Source: Hyphomicrobium sp.
Lineage (GTDB): Bacteria > Pseudomonadota > Alphaproteobacteria > Rhizobiales > Hyphomicrobiaceae
Assembly: GCA_002928395.1 (NCBI GenBank)
Contig: PEQZ01000012.1
Coordinates: 1 to 39,164 of the forward strand
Length of the DNA stretch: 39,164 nucleotides
Reading direction: 5' to 3'
The notes below the pieces were generated by a model, which did no database searches, was not told where the DNA came from, and was given only the letters and a program-made list of their open reading frames with translations. Below, in pieces: positions 26,080 through 34,364 of the stretch (its first letter is position 1; the number at the start of each line of letters is the position of its first letter). The position numbers were made by a program, and so were the translations under genes.

Positions 26080-26257
26080 GGATCGCGTTCCGGTTCCGAT
26101 GTTCGTTTCCCTCAGCTGCGCCGTCCGGAGCAAACATCGGAACAATAAGAAATGCGTCCAATGCATTGTTTCGATTTACATTTTTTGACTTCTGACGTTT
26201 GGTTTTTTGGACCCGCCGCGAATGGGAACCAAACGTCAGATGCGCGACAATGGCATT
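26080..26257 (-). repeat. Two-hairpin dispersed element, copy 3 (behind the lysis gene)
   Basis: Hairpin A (26080-26159) pairs GTTCCGATGTT with AACATCGGAAC. Hairpin B (26160-26257) pairs TCTGACGTTTGGTT with AACCAAACGTCAGA inside outer arms AATGCATTGT / ACAATGGCATT. Hairpin B shares CGCCGCGA-TGGGA-CCAAACGTCAGATGCGC with copy 1. The end of hairpin B overlaps the TAA stop of the lysis gene (26256-26258). The remaining bases up to 26013 hold no gene. Confidence 0.85.
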
Positions 26258-26531
26258 AGATCCGGATGTTCATGTCCCGCCGTTCCAGCGGACTTGTCGC
26301 GCGGATTCGTCCCCAGATCGTCAGCGCGGTGCCCACCAACCCTCCCAGCGCCTGGAATACTTGCACGGCCTGGCCGCCAGCCTGGCGGATGACCTCGCCG
26401 GTAATGTCGACACCGACAACCGGCCCCACGACCGGCACCACGGTTGCCAGGGCCGTCACCACCGCGCCCCAAATCGTCATCGACTGTCCCCACCATTTGG
26501 GTGCTGGCTGGCCTGCTGTATCGTTCTGCAT
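26256..26531 (-). CDS. Possible internal start: 91-residue holin-like protein
   Basis: An in-frame ATG (26531) inside the lysis gene has AAAGGA nine bases upstream and begins MQNDTAGQPAPKWWGQS. This looks like the start of a stand-alone phage holin-like protein with two hydrophobic segments (TIWGAVVTALATVVPVVG and FQALGGLVGTALTIWG) and a positively charged C terminus (RATSPLERR). The upstream lysozyme part has no stop codon before it. Either the same DNA yields both a long fusion and a short holin, or the stop codon was lost. Whether the short product is made is inference. Confidence 0.5.
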   Translation of the reverse strand: MQNDTAGQPAPKWWGQSMTIWGAVVTALATVVPVVGPVVGVDITGEVIRQAGGQAVQVFQALGGLVGTALTIWGRIRATSPLERRDMNIRI

Positions 26532-27557
26532 GGTCTCGTATCCTTTCGTCGTGTTGCTGAGGCTTCTTGAGTGGGGATCGGCCATCGCCAAGCCCCGCTC
26601 GAGGGTCAGATCCGCGCGCCTCAACCAGCCGCGGCCGAAGCGCCAGAAATGTGGGAGAGCGCGATACCGTGCCCGGCGGATATCGGCGTAACGCGACAAA
26701 AGATCCGTCGCAGAGGCCCGATCGATCGCCGCCCGCGTCTCGGGGCCGATCTCGCCGTCGACCGTCGCACCAGACGCTTCCTGCAGAATACGAGCCGCCG
26801 TGCCAACGCCGTGGTTGACCGCCGCATCGAAATGCATGAGCGCGAGCCCGGGATCGAGGTCCGGACACCCCGCCGGCAGCCAGTAGCGCCGGAGGTAGAT
26901 CTCTCGAACCGTCTCACCCGCGATCCGTCTCAACTCGTCCTTGAGTGCGCCGGTGTTGGTGGCGTCGAGCGTGATGCCCTTCCATGCCGCATAAACCGCA
27001 AGGGTGATTCCCTGGTTGGTCGGCCCGCCGGGATCGTAGGGATCCTCGGTCCAGCCGCCTTCCATTTCGAGCACATGGTCGAGTGCGCGATCGAAGACCT
27101 TGGCGTCCGATTGCTCGTGGGAATTGCCTGTTGCCACCGCCGGCCAGCGCAGCCCGAGCAGCCGCGATCTGTCGATCGCCTCGACCGAAACCGCGTCGCT
27201 CTGGTTGCCACCAAGAAGATATATCTTGTCCTCGCTCTCACCGAGCACGAACCCGACATGCCCTTGTCCAGGGTCATTTCCCCGCGAGAACACCGCGATC
27301 GCACCAAGCCGGAAGCTGTCGATCGGTTCTCCCCATTTCAGGTACGATCGTGCCAGCAACGACTTGGTGCTATCGATCCCGGCGCGCGCAAGACAAGCCC
27401 CCACGAAAGCCGCGCACCACGCGGTCTCGTCGCTTTTGATCTGAGCGTGCCCGGCATCCTTGAACAGCGCCGCGATGCGCGGATTGCTCCCGCTGCCGCG
27501 CACTTCGCGAATGCCCGTCTCTGGCCACGCTTGCTCGAGCCAGCCTGGTTGCTGCAT
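26256..27557 (-). CDS. GTA-linked lysis protein: CHAP-like peptidase + GH108 lysozyme + holin-like domain
   Basis: A 433-residue single frame with three parts. Residues 1-140 match the TIGR02594/CHAP-like amidase type, with probable catalytic C48 (TAWCAAFVGACLARAG) and H100 (GQGHVGFVLGE). Residues 153-325 are a GH108 lysozyme: the catalytic glutamate E166 in EMEGGWTEDPYDPGGPTNQG, followed by the helical peptidoglycan-binding part ending GRGWLRRADL. Residues 343-433 are a holin-like membrane domain (WWGQSMTIWGAVVTALATVV, ALGGLVGTALTIWGRI) normally encoded as a separate small phage gene. The linker codes a ribosome-binding site (AAAGGA) and ATG at 26531. It follows the host-interaction gene by 59 bases. 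It probably supplies wall degradation for particle release. Confidence 0.85.
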   Translation of the reverse strand: MQQPGWLEQAWPETGIREVRGSGSNPRIAALFKDAGHAQIKSDETAWCAAFVGACLARAGIDSTKSLLARSYLKWGEPIDSFRLGAIAVFSRGNDPGQGHVGFVLGESEDKIYLLGGNQSDAVSVEAIDRSRLLGLRWPAVATGNSHEQSDAKVFDRALDHVLEMEGGWTEDPYDPGGPTNQGITLAVYAAWKGITLDATNTGALKDELRRIAGETVREIYLRRYWLPAGCPDLDPGLALMHFDAAVNHGVGTAARILQEASGATVDGEIGPETRAAIDRASATDLLSRYADIRRARYRALPHFWRFGRGWLRRADLTLERGLAMADPHSRSLSNTTKGYETMQNDTAGQPAPKWWGQSMTIWGAVVTALATVVPVVGPVVGVDITGEVIRQAGGQAVQVFQALGGLVGTALTIWGRIRATSPLERRDMNIRI

Positions 27558-27616
27558 GTCTTCCCTCGTGTGAGTTTGGATTGATGTGAATATCGGGTCG
27601 ACGGGCCAAAGACCGA

Positions 27617-30600
27617 TCAGACCACGGCCGCCCGCGCGGCTCCCCGGCCATAGGCCGCCGAGACTTGATGGACGCGAACCGACACGGTTGGCTGTACGGC
27701 GCCGAAGTCGAGCACCTGCTGCGCTGCGCTGTACTTGGCCGCGGACGTTGCGACATGGAGCGTCCGCTTCACGGCCGAGCCCGCCATCACGTCTACTTCG
27801 TAGCGCTCATTTTCCTCGCCGAGCGGGACGTCGGGGGTTTCCCAGCTGTCTCCACCGCGCCGCGTTCGCCGCACCCAAATGATCTCCAGATCGCCGCTTG
27901 CGGCACGCGTTCCCCGCACGTGCACCGGAGACAGCGGCCGGAGCCCCAGACCGGCAAACGTGTGTTGCCGCTCTAGATACGATCCATGCCCGATATCGCG
28001 GCTCGCCGGACCGACACGCCACGTGTAGGGCAATCGAATTTCACTGGCGGTCAACGCCAGCTGCGACACCGCGCCATCCAGAAGCACGAACCGCGCGCCG
28101 GCCGTCGAAGGTGACAGCATGGCGCGCTCTGTCCCCGCCTGTCCGCGGAGAAGTCCGCTCAGCTCGTATGTCAGCGCGTCGACCAACAGAGCATTCTGGA
28201 ACTGAACGACCTCCCACGCGCCATCCGGGTTCCGGATCGCAGCGGCGTTCTGGCCCGCGAGCATCTGCAGCAGCGTAACCGATTGCAGCACGCCGCCGTC
28301 CAGAACCACCCGCACTCGCGTGCCGTGGTCCATGCGCCCTTCAGGACCCATCTGCATGGCATCGAGCATGGTTCCAGTCACGGCCGCGACCGGCGCGAGC
28401 CCTTTCAAGTTGTAGCCGTCAACGCCCGGTGAGCTGAAGACCGCGATCGTTCCCGGCCAGGGGCTTTGGCGCACCGCCACGTATCCGGCATAGGGCGGCT
28501 CGTCGCCGCGCAGCAAAGGCAGGTCCAAAAACTCGGCCAGCGGTTTGCCGGACGCTACCGGCGGTGGCGGGCGCGGTAGCCGGTCGCGCACGGTGACGCC
28601 CGCATAGATGTCCGGATCGATGCCCCTTGCGTCGATCTCGCGGACGCCGTGTTCTCCGACCTCGGTGACACGCAACAGTCGGGCAGCACTTCCGGAGGAA
28701 CCGCCCCCCATCACCTCGAGGACATCGCCTGGCTCGATCGCCAGCGCGCTCGGCGGCAGCTTGAAGCTCGCCCGCTCCCGCGCCGCCCACGTCTCGAACA
28801 GCCACGCCTCCGCCACGGCACTGGCCTGATCGCTTTCGAGCACGATCGGCAGTTCAGCCTGCGACAGACGCCCGCTGGCCCCGGTCAACCGCCGCGCCTC
28901 TGCCACCGCCTGACGGTAGTCGCTCGCCGCCGATATGTAGCTGATCTTGGCCGATGCCGGCAGCTCGGTTTCCTGTCCCCGTGTCAGTGTGATCAATGTG
29001 TCACCTGGGCGGCTTTCCACCAGCCCGTCGGGATCGAACGCCGCAACCGGCAAATCCCGGCCGCGATGGCGAAACACGATTTTGCCGCCGGTCTCCAGCG
29101 AGTCGAAGAAGTATCCGAGTTCAAGCGGCTGCAAAGCGTCACGCGCCGCCATCGGACGATCGACGACGTAGCCTGGAACCGTACCCTCGAGCGCGCCCGC
29201 GTCGTAGTCGGCGAACCCGAAATCGTCGAGGATCCGAGACACGACCGCCGACAGCGGCACGCTCGCTGAGCGGCCGTTGAGCCAGTGCCCGAAGCGCCAG
29301 TTGTCGCCGTCGCCCCAGACCTCGAGATTGTAAGGAAATGCCGGATAGGGCCGCGTATCCCAGGCATAGACATAGATCCGTCGAAGATCGACCATGCGCT
29401 GGCCGTAGAGGCTCGAAAGCGGATTTGAGCCCGCGATGTAGTTGGACTTCGACGGATCCAGCGCGCCTGTCAGCGCCATGATGAACCGCCGCTGCATCAG
29501 GTCGTCGCGCGTACCTCGCGAATAGTAGGGCAGTGCACTTTCGCTGCTCTTGGGATCGACGAACACGTTGGGCTGGTTCGCGCCCTTGTCAATCGCAGGG
29601 CAGCCGATCTCCATCAGCCAGAACGGCTTCGATTGCGGCACCCACGCGGTCGGCACGGCGGCTTCCACGCCGCCCGGCCGGTCATAGTGCGCGTTCAGCC
29701 ACCACGACTTCAAGTCCTTGTAGCGGAACACCCACGGCTTGCCCTGTCCATCCGTGATCGGTGTACGTGTCTGGCTATCGCGATCGGCCGCGCTCGCATA
29801 GTACCAGTCGTAACCTTCCCCGCCCTGCACGTTGCCGCTCAGATAGCCGACGTCGTGGATCGATCGCGAGCCGGAAAGAAAATCCAGGTGCGCGCGGCCA
29901 TCACGCCAGTCCGAGAGCGGCCAATAGAGGTCGATGCCGATGGCGTCGATCGACGCCGAAGCCCACAGCGGATCAAGATGGAAATAGACATCGCCGGTGC
30001 CGTCGCCCGGCTGATGGCCGAAGTACTCCGACCAGTCCGCCGCATAGAGCACCTTCGTCCTATCGCCGAGAATTCGTTTCACGTCGGCCGCAAGCTGCAC
30101 GAGCACCGCCACGAACGGATATGTCGAAGGCTGCGAGCGCACAGTGCTCAGTCCCCTGAACTCCGTGCCGATGACGAACGCATCGACCCCGCCCGCGGCC
30201 TTCGCCAGCCACGCCTGATGCAACATCATGCGCCGGAAGGACCATTCTGCGGGACCGGAATAGACCACCTCGTCGCCGGCGAGACTGAACTGGTTCCACT
30301 GGGCCGTGCCCGAGAACGCCGCGATCTGGCTCGCCGCTTCGGCCGTCTTGTCGACGGTTCCGGGCCGACCCGCCGCAGGGTGGCAGGTGATGCGCCCGCG
30401 CCACGGATAGGCGGGTTGCGATGCCCCGCCATAGGGGTTGGGCAACGTATTGCCGTCGGGCACGTCCATCAGAACGAACGGCGTCAGCGTGACCGAAAGA
30501 CCGCGCGCCTTGAGATCGCGGATCGCCGCCACAACAGTCTGATCGGACGGTGTACCGCCATAGGCCGGGCGACCGTCGCGCTGACTGATGAGATAGGCGT

Positions 30601-31585
30601 CCGCGCGCTCTGTGCCGGCTACTTTCCAGGCGATGGGGGTCGTGTTTTTCACGGCCAACTCCACGCCCGGCTTGATCTGACAATTCCCGGCGCGAAGGTC
30701 TGTACCGAACCAACTCACCACCAGCGACGCCGAGGCGACGTTCGGCAACGCGGCCTCCAGCTGGTCGAGTGAGACGGTCCAGTCCGTCGCACCCTGACGC
30801 GTGTGCACGTTCTCGGACGCGTTCTGGCCACCACCGGTTCCGCGCGTGACCTCTTCGGTCGCGTAGACGAACTCGCCGGAGCCGGGGATCAGAACGACGC
30901 CATGAATGTCGCCGCCGAACGGCTCGACTGATCGGTACACTTCGAACGACAGTTGCGGCAGTCGGTTGCCGAACGGCGCGAGTGCAATGCGCTCGAACAC
31001 GAGGTACGCCGTGCCGCGGAAGGCCGGCGCATTGCCCGCCCCTTCGCGCGCCACGATCAGGCCGTCGGCTTCCTGCGTTTCACGCCCGTGGTAGACGCGG
31101 TACGTAACGTTCGTGAGATCGATCTCATGTCCATCGGCCCACATCCGGCCGATACCGCTGATCTCGCCTTCGCACACCGCCACGGCGAAATTCGCGAAAT
31201 AGAGGTATTCGATCGTCTCGCCCGCCGAGCGACCGCCCATGAGCCCGCCTTTGCCGCCGCCGCCCGCCGACCGCCGCGTGGCCTCCTCCTCGAAGTCCGT
31301 GGCCCAAATGATTTGCCCCCCGAGGCGAGCGCGACCATAGAGGCGCGGAATGGGGGCCCCTTCCGTCGATCCGGTCACGTGCAGATCGCGCAGCCGCGGG
31401 CCTTCGCGCGGACCGGACTGCCCGTTGCCGCCGAACAGCGCCTGGTCCACGTATGATCCCGCGAACGCGCCTAGCTGCGAGCCGATCGTGGCGCCAGTGA
31501 TCGTCGCACCAAGGACAGAGAAGCCAGCCGGCAGCAGGGTACTGCCGACGGCAGCGCCGACCGCGGCGAGTGCAAGCGTTGCCAT
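27617..31585 (-). CDS. GTA host-interaction / megatron tail protein (RcGTA gp15-like)
   Basis: A 1322-residue protein homologous to the large terminal protein of the Rhodobacter capsulatus GTA. It has a Gly/Ala-rich hydrophobic N terminus (residues 1-52, MATLALAAVGAAVGSTLLPA), a GTA TIM-barrel-like domain at about residues 420-740 (DAFVIGTEFRGLSTVRS, ASIDAIGIDLYWPLSDW), and a phage-tail domain at about 790-960 (LELGYFFDSLETGGKIVFRHRG). A C-terminal region probably contacts the cell. It forms the tail spike centre and is thought to take part in receptor contact and DNA passage. ATG 31585 is chosen since the preceding gene stops at 31588. RcGTA gp15 is about 1300 residues. Confidence 0.93.
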   Translation of the reverse strand: MATLALAAVGAAVGSTLLPAGFSVLGATITGATIGSQLGAFAGSYVDQALFGGNGQSGPREGPRLRDLHVTGSTEGAPIPRLYGRARLGGQIIWATDFEEEATRRSAGGGGKGGLMGGRSAGETIEYLYFANFAVAVCEGEISGIGRMWADGHEIDLTNVTYRVYHGRETQEADGLIVAREGAGNAPAFRGTAYLVFERIALAPFGNRLPQLSFEVYRSVEPFGGDIHGVVLIPGSGEFVYATEEVTRGTGGGQNASENVHTRQGATDWTVSLDQLEAALPNVASASLVVSWFGTDLRAGNCQIKPGVELAVKNTTPIAWKVAGTERADAYLISQRDGRPAYGGTPSDQTVVAAIRDLKARGLSVTLTPFVLMDVPDGNTLPNPYGGASQPAYPWRGRITCHPAAGRPGTVDKTAEAASQIAAFSGTAQWNQFSLAGDEVVYSGPAEWSFRRMMLHQAWLAKAAGGVDAFVIGTEFRGLSTVRSQPSTYPFVAVLVQLAADVKRILGDRTKVLYAADWSEYFGHQPGDGTGDVYFHLDPLWASASIDAIGIDLYWPLSDWRDGRAHLDFLSGSRSIHDVGYLSGNVQGGEGYDWYYASAADRDSQTRTPITDGQGKPWVFRYKDLKSWWLNAHYDRPGGVEAAVPTAWVPQSKPFWLMEIGCPAIDKGANQPNVFVDPKSSESALPYYSRGTRDDLMQRRFIMALTGALDPSKSNYIAGSNPLSSLYGQRMVDLRRIYVYAWDTRPYPAFPYNLEVWGDGDNWRFGHWLNGRSASVPLSAVVSRILDDFGFADYDAGALEGTVPGYVVDRPMAARDALQPLELGYFFDSLETGGKIVFRHRGRDLPVAAFDPDGLVESRPGDTLITLTRGQETELPASAKISYISAASDYRQAVAEARRLTGASGRLSQAELPIVLESDQASAVAEAWLFETWAARERASFKLPPSALAIEPGDVLEVMGGGSSGSAARLLRVTEVGEHGVREIDARGIDPDIYAGVTVRDRLPRPPPPVASGKPLAEFLDLPLLRGDEPPYAGYVAVRQSPWPGTIAVFSSPGVDGYNLKGLAPVAAVTGTMLDAMQMGPEGRMDHGTRVRVVLDGGVLQSVTLLQMLAGQNAAAIRNPDGAWEVVQFQNALLVDALTYELSGLLRGQAGTERAMLSPSTAGARFVLLDGAVSQLALTASEIRLPYTWRVGPASRDIGHGSYLERQHTFAGLGLRPLSPVHVRGTRAASGDLEIIWVRRTRRGGDSWETPDVPLGEENERYEVDVMAGSAVKRTLHVATSAAKYSAAQQVLDFGAVQPTVSVRVHQVSAAYGRGAARAAVV

Positions 31586-31587
31586 GT

Positions 31588-32049
31588 CTATGTGTTCCCC
31601 GGAAACGTGAATACCGCCGCAATCCGCCGCCGCCACCAGAGGCCGAGCCCAACCTCGGCAACCGGCCGGCCCTCCATGGCGTGGATCATCGTGTCCTCGC
31701 CGGTCGCGATGCCGGCATGCTTGGCCACCATTCCTGGCCGCAATCGAAAGATCAGCACGTCGCCGGCTCCGATTTCGCTGTTTCCGCCGTCGGTCTCGAC
31801 CAGATGCCGCCGCGCCGCCGCGATCATCGTCTCCGCGCCGCCCGCCTCTGCCCAATCGCGGGAGTATGCCGGCGGCACCTCGGCATCCGTCCCGTAGATG
31901 TCACGCCACACTCCACGCACGAGGCCTAGGCAATCGGTACCGACACCCCTGACGCTTGCCTGATGGTGATAGGGCGTGCCGATCCATCCGCGCGCCACGC
32001 GCACGATCCCGGCGCCGCTCCCGCGTGCGCGCAAAACATCGTCGCTCAT
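31588..32049 (-). CDS. GTA NlpC/P60 cell-wall peptidase (gp14-like)
   Basis: A 153-residue NlpC/P60-type cysteine peptidase of the GTA tail tip. The catalytic cysteine is C40 in GVGTDCLGLVRG, the base H111 is in VAKHAGIATG and a third polar residue is H123 in MIHAMEG. It probably opens peptidoglycan of the recipient cell during DNA delivery. It starts ten bases after the hub protein gene and ends two bases before the large host-interaction gene. The order (hub, peptidase, large tail protein) is that of RcGTA. Confidence 0.93.
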   Translation of the reverse strand: MSDDVLRARGSGAGIVRVARGWIGTPYHHQASVRGVGTDCLGLVRGVWRDIYGTDAEVPPAYSRDWAEAGGAETMIAAARRHLVETDGGNSEIGAGDVLIFRLRPGMVAKHAGIATGEDTMIHAMEGRPVAEVGLGLWWRRRIAAVFTFPGNT

Positions 32050-32059
32050 CGTACAGATC

Positions 32060-32926
32060 TCACTCAGCCATCGAACGCGCGACCCGGGTCAGCAGATCGT
32101 TGCCCGGCATGTGAGGGAACCCGCGGAAGTTTATCGCGTTGGCGAACTTCTCGCGGCAGGTCTCGAGGTTCTTGTCACAGCCCGCCGTGACGTGGAACGT
32201 CTGGCCCGCCACCAGCGGCCTTCGCGCCGGCTGCCACAGTTCCATCGTCACCACGCCCGCAGAAACAGTGTGGGCTTTCACTTCCACCGCCTGCCCCGTG
32301 GCGGCCCCCGACGTGAACGTCAATAATCCGCGCGAGAACCAGTCGTGCGGATACTCCCCGAGACCGCTCGCTGTGAACCGCCGCGTACTCGATGCCACGG
32401 CCACCGCGCCCATGCCGCGATAGGTCGCCGACGTCGTATCGACGCCGCAGCGCCGGTCGCCGAGGTCCGCGTCGCACGTGTACTGGAACACGCGTCCCTG
32501 GGTCTGCTGCAGGTAGTGCGACAGCCCGCGCACCTCAGCGGCGAACACTGTGCCCGCGCGCCTCACCTCACCGAGACTTCCGACGCGCATCAACACGCGT
32601 CCGGATGGATCCTGCCAATTCACTCGGAAAATCTCGACCCGGGCGTCATCGTAGAGCCCGGCAGCGAGATCGTCCTCGGCCAATCGCTCCGAAGACAGCG
32701 CGCTCGTCACGTCCAGGTTGTCGACACTGAGCCCGACGGAATCGCGGATTTCGCCCGCCTCGAACCCGGCCGCCGCCTCGAAGTTCGTCGCGTCGAAGAC
32801 GATGTCGCGGTCGTGATCGGTAAATCCCAGGGTCGCGCCGTCGCGGCGGCGGAGCCGCCAACACCAGCACAGCGTCGTCGCGCCAGTCGCCAGATGCTCC
32901 GATAGCGCGGGCGGAAGCGTCTTCAT
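32060..32926 (-). CDS. GTA baseplate hub protein (gp13-like, DUF2163)
   Basis: A 288-residue DUF2163-family protein. Family hallmarks are LGFTDHDRDIVFDATNFEA near the N terminus and a C-terminal DUF2163 domain ending INFRGFPHMPGNDLL. Four spaced cysteines (C151, C160, C250, C257; in YTCDADLGDRRCG and AGCDKNLETCREK) are conserved in this family; as I recall, the RcGTA structure shows an iron-sulfur cluster in the hub protein, which they could ligate. The start overlaps the gp12-like stop (ATGA, 32923-32926). Confidence 0.93.
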   Translation of the reverse strand: MKTLPPALSEHLATGATTLCWCWRLRRRDGATLGFTDHDRDIVFDATNFEAAAGFEAGEIRDSVGLSVDNLDVTSALSSERLAEDDLAAGLYDDARVEIFRVNWQDPSGRVLMRVGSLGEVRRAGTVFAAEVRGLSHYLQQTQGRVFQYTCDADLGDRRCGVDTTSATYRGMGAVAVASSTRRFTASGLGEYPHDWFSRGLLTFTSGAATGQAVEVKAHTVSAGVVTMELWQPARRPLVAGQTFHVTAGCDKNLETCREKFANAINFRGFPHMPGNDLLTRVARSMAE

Positions 32927-33561
32927 ATCCTGACCTCGACGATCGGAATGTTGGGAATGGCACCGTGGGTGAAACCGCTGAGGCTCACTTCCAGTTTGTC
33001 ACTATCGAACCGTACCGGAACGTCGAACTCGAAGCCTGCCGTCACGCTCGCCCCCGCCTCCGGCACGTGCCCGGCCAGAAACGTCACCAGACCTGTCGCC
33101 GTATCCACCACAAAGTGCGTGCCCGCGGTCCGCACGACCCCACCGACCGCGAGTTGAACACTACCCGCCACGGGCTTCTTGATCTCGCGCGTCCACGGCG
33201 CATGCACGGAGCCATATGCCTTCGTCAGCTGGAATATCGCCCGCGCACCCGTCCCTGTACCGATCACCTGATCGGAGGCCGCAATCGCCGCTGATGGCGA
33301 CGTCGATTTCCAATCGACGTGATCGCGCCACCTGAACCCGTAAAGCCGGCCGCGCCGTTCTTCGAAAAACGCCACGACCTCATGAAGTTCGTCGAACGTC
33401 TTGATTCCATGACCCGCGTTGTAGCTCCGCCGGGAATGGGCCCAGCGGCTGTTGCGTTCCTCGAACCCGGAGCCGAGCACCACCACATCGGTCCGCCGCT
33501 CCGGCCCACCCTGGCTGCCGCGTGAAATCGCGGTGGGGAATCGTATCTCGTGAAAGCTCAA
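32923..33561 (-). CDS. GTA distal tail protein (gp12-like, DUF2460)
   Basis: A 212-residue protein of the DUF2460 family. The typical N-terminal motif FHEIRFPTAISRGSQGGPER is followed by TDVVVLGSGFEERNSRWAHSRR and a fold with the segment FEERRGRLYGFRWRDHVDW. It forms the ring at the distal end of the GTA tail tube that connects to the hub. It overlaps the gp13-like gene by four bases and follows the tape measure gene by ten. Length fits the RcGTA protein. Confidence 0.93.
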   Translation of the reverse strand: MSFHEIRFPTAISRGSQGGPERRTDVVVLGSGFEERNSRWAHSRRSYNAGHGIKTFDELHEVVAFFEERRGRLYGFRWRDHVDWKSTSPSAAIAASDQVIGTGTGARAIFQLTKAYGSVHAPWTREIKKPVAGSVQLAVGGVVRTAGTHFVVDTATGLVTFLAGHVPEAGASVTAGFEFDVPVRFDSDKLEVSLSGFTHGAIPNIPIVEVRI

Positions 33562-33571
33562 TGGGCCCTCC

Positions 33572-34174
33572 TCACAGGTTGCGCTGACCGAGTGCCACTG
33601 CGCGCGCCAGCATGGCCGCCACCTGCGACTCAGACCGCCGGAAGCTGTCCGCGTCGGTCGCCGTCACGTTGAACACGACATTGACGCCGGCGCCGCGCGA
33701 ACCACCGTCCGACATCACGCCAAGCCGGCCATCGGGTCCACGCGCCAAGGGAAGGATCGCCTCGGCGCCGCGCTCGCCTGCGAGCCCCATGCGTCCACCG
33801 CCGAGCGGAAACCCGACGGGACTCTGGATGACACCGCCCTTGGCGAACGGCACCGGCAGGGCGGCTGCCACGCCTGCGCCTCCGCCGAACCCGCCCGAGA
33901 ACAGGCCCGACAACAGCCCCCCCAGCCCCTGTTCCAAAGGCTTCAACGCGGCTTTCAGAACCAGATCTGAAAGGCTCAGGGCGAGCGATTTGAACACCTC
34001 GCCGACGCCCTTGCCCTTCAGCGCGATACCTTCGAAAGCGTTGATCAGGATACTCGAGAACTGCCGGCCGGCGCCTGAGGCCGATTTCATGGCTTGCTCG
34101 AAGCCGGACGTATCGGCCTCAACCGTGACCTTCCACGTCTCGTCGCCGCCACCAAGCCCATCGATGCCGTTCAT
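33572..34174 (-). CDS. GTA tail tape measure protein (gp11-like)
   Basis: A 200-residue, unusually short tape measure protein, matching the short GTA tail. The middle contains the hydrophobic, glycine-rich segment typical of the family (GLGGLLSGLFSGGFGGGAGVAAALPVPFAKGG). The C terminus has GERGAEAILPLARGPDGRLGV, a conserved tape-measure/tail-protein signature, and a final helix DADSFRRSESQVAAMLARAVA. It follows the small tail chaperone gene at 34197. RcGTA gp11 is of similar size (about 220 residues). Confidence 0.92.
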   Translation of the reverse strand: MNGIDGLGGGDETWKVTVEADTSGFEQAMKSASGAGRQFSSILINAFEGIALKGKGVGEVFKSLALSLSDLVLKAALKPLEQGLGGLLSGLFSGGFGGGAGVAAALPVPFAKGGVIQSPVGFPLGGGRMGLAGERGAEAILPLARGPDGRLGVMSDGGSRGAGVNVVFNVTATDADSFRRSESQVAAMLARAVALGQRNL

Positions 34175-34196
34175 GATCGCTCCGTCCGTTGCTCAC

Positions 34197-34364
34197 TCAG
34201 TGATCTGGGAATTGGCCCATCAGGTCCGTCAGTTCGCCTCGTTCCATCGGGTTCAGGCCCCGCGACGGCCCCAGACGTCCATGGATCGCCGCCGCGAACT
34301 CGCGCGGCGTCATCCGCCAGAACTCCGTCGGCGCGAGCCCGAGTTGACCCAGGCCCACGGCCAT
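34197..34364 (-). CDS. Small GTA tail assembly chaperone (gp10.1-like)
   Basis: A 55-residue gene. Starting at ATG 34364 it reads MAVGLGQLGLAPTEFWRMTP, then a helix REFAAAIHGRLG, and ends PMERGELTDLMGQFPDH. This is the pattern of the Phage_TAC_6 tail assembly chaperones that sit between the tail chaperone and tape measure genes of GTAs. The preceding in-frame codons encode FPWDDV, which also occurs in homologues, so translation may begin at the GTG at 34367 or by frameshift/reinitiation from the gene before; the two genes overlap as TGATG. Confidence 0.8.
   Translation of the reverse strand: MAVGLGQLGLAPTEFWRMTPREFAAAIHGRLGPSRGLNPMERGELTDLMGQFPDH

Noticed and set aside
26571-27584. 337-codon plus-strand frame opposite the lysis gene
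   Set aside because: Antisense to three recognised domains; no independent support.
29633-30772. 379-codon plus-strand frame opposite the GTA host-interaction gene
   Set aside because: Antisense to the TIM-barrel domain coding region; no start signal or recognisable product.
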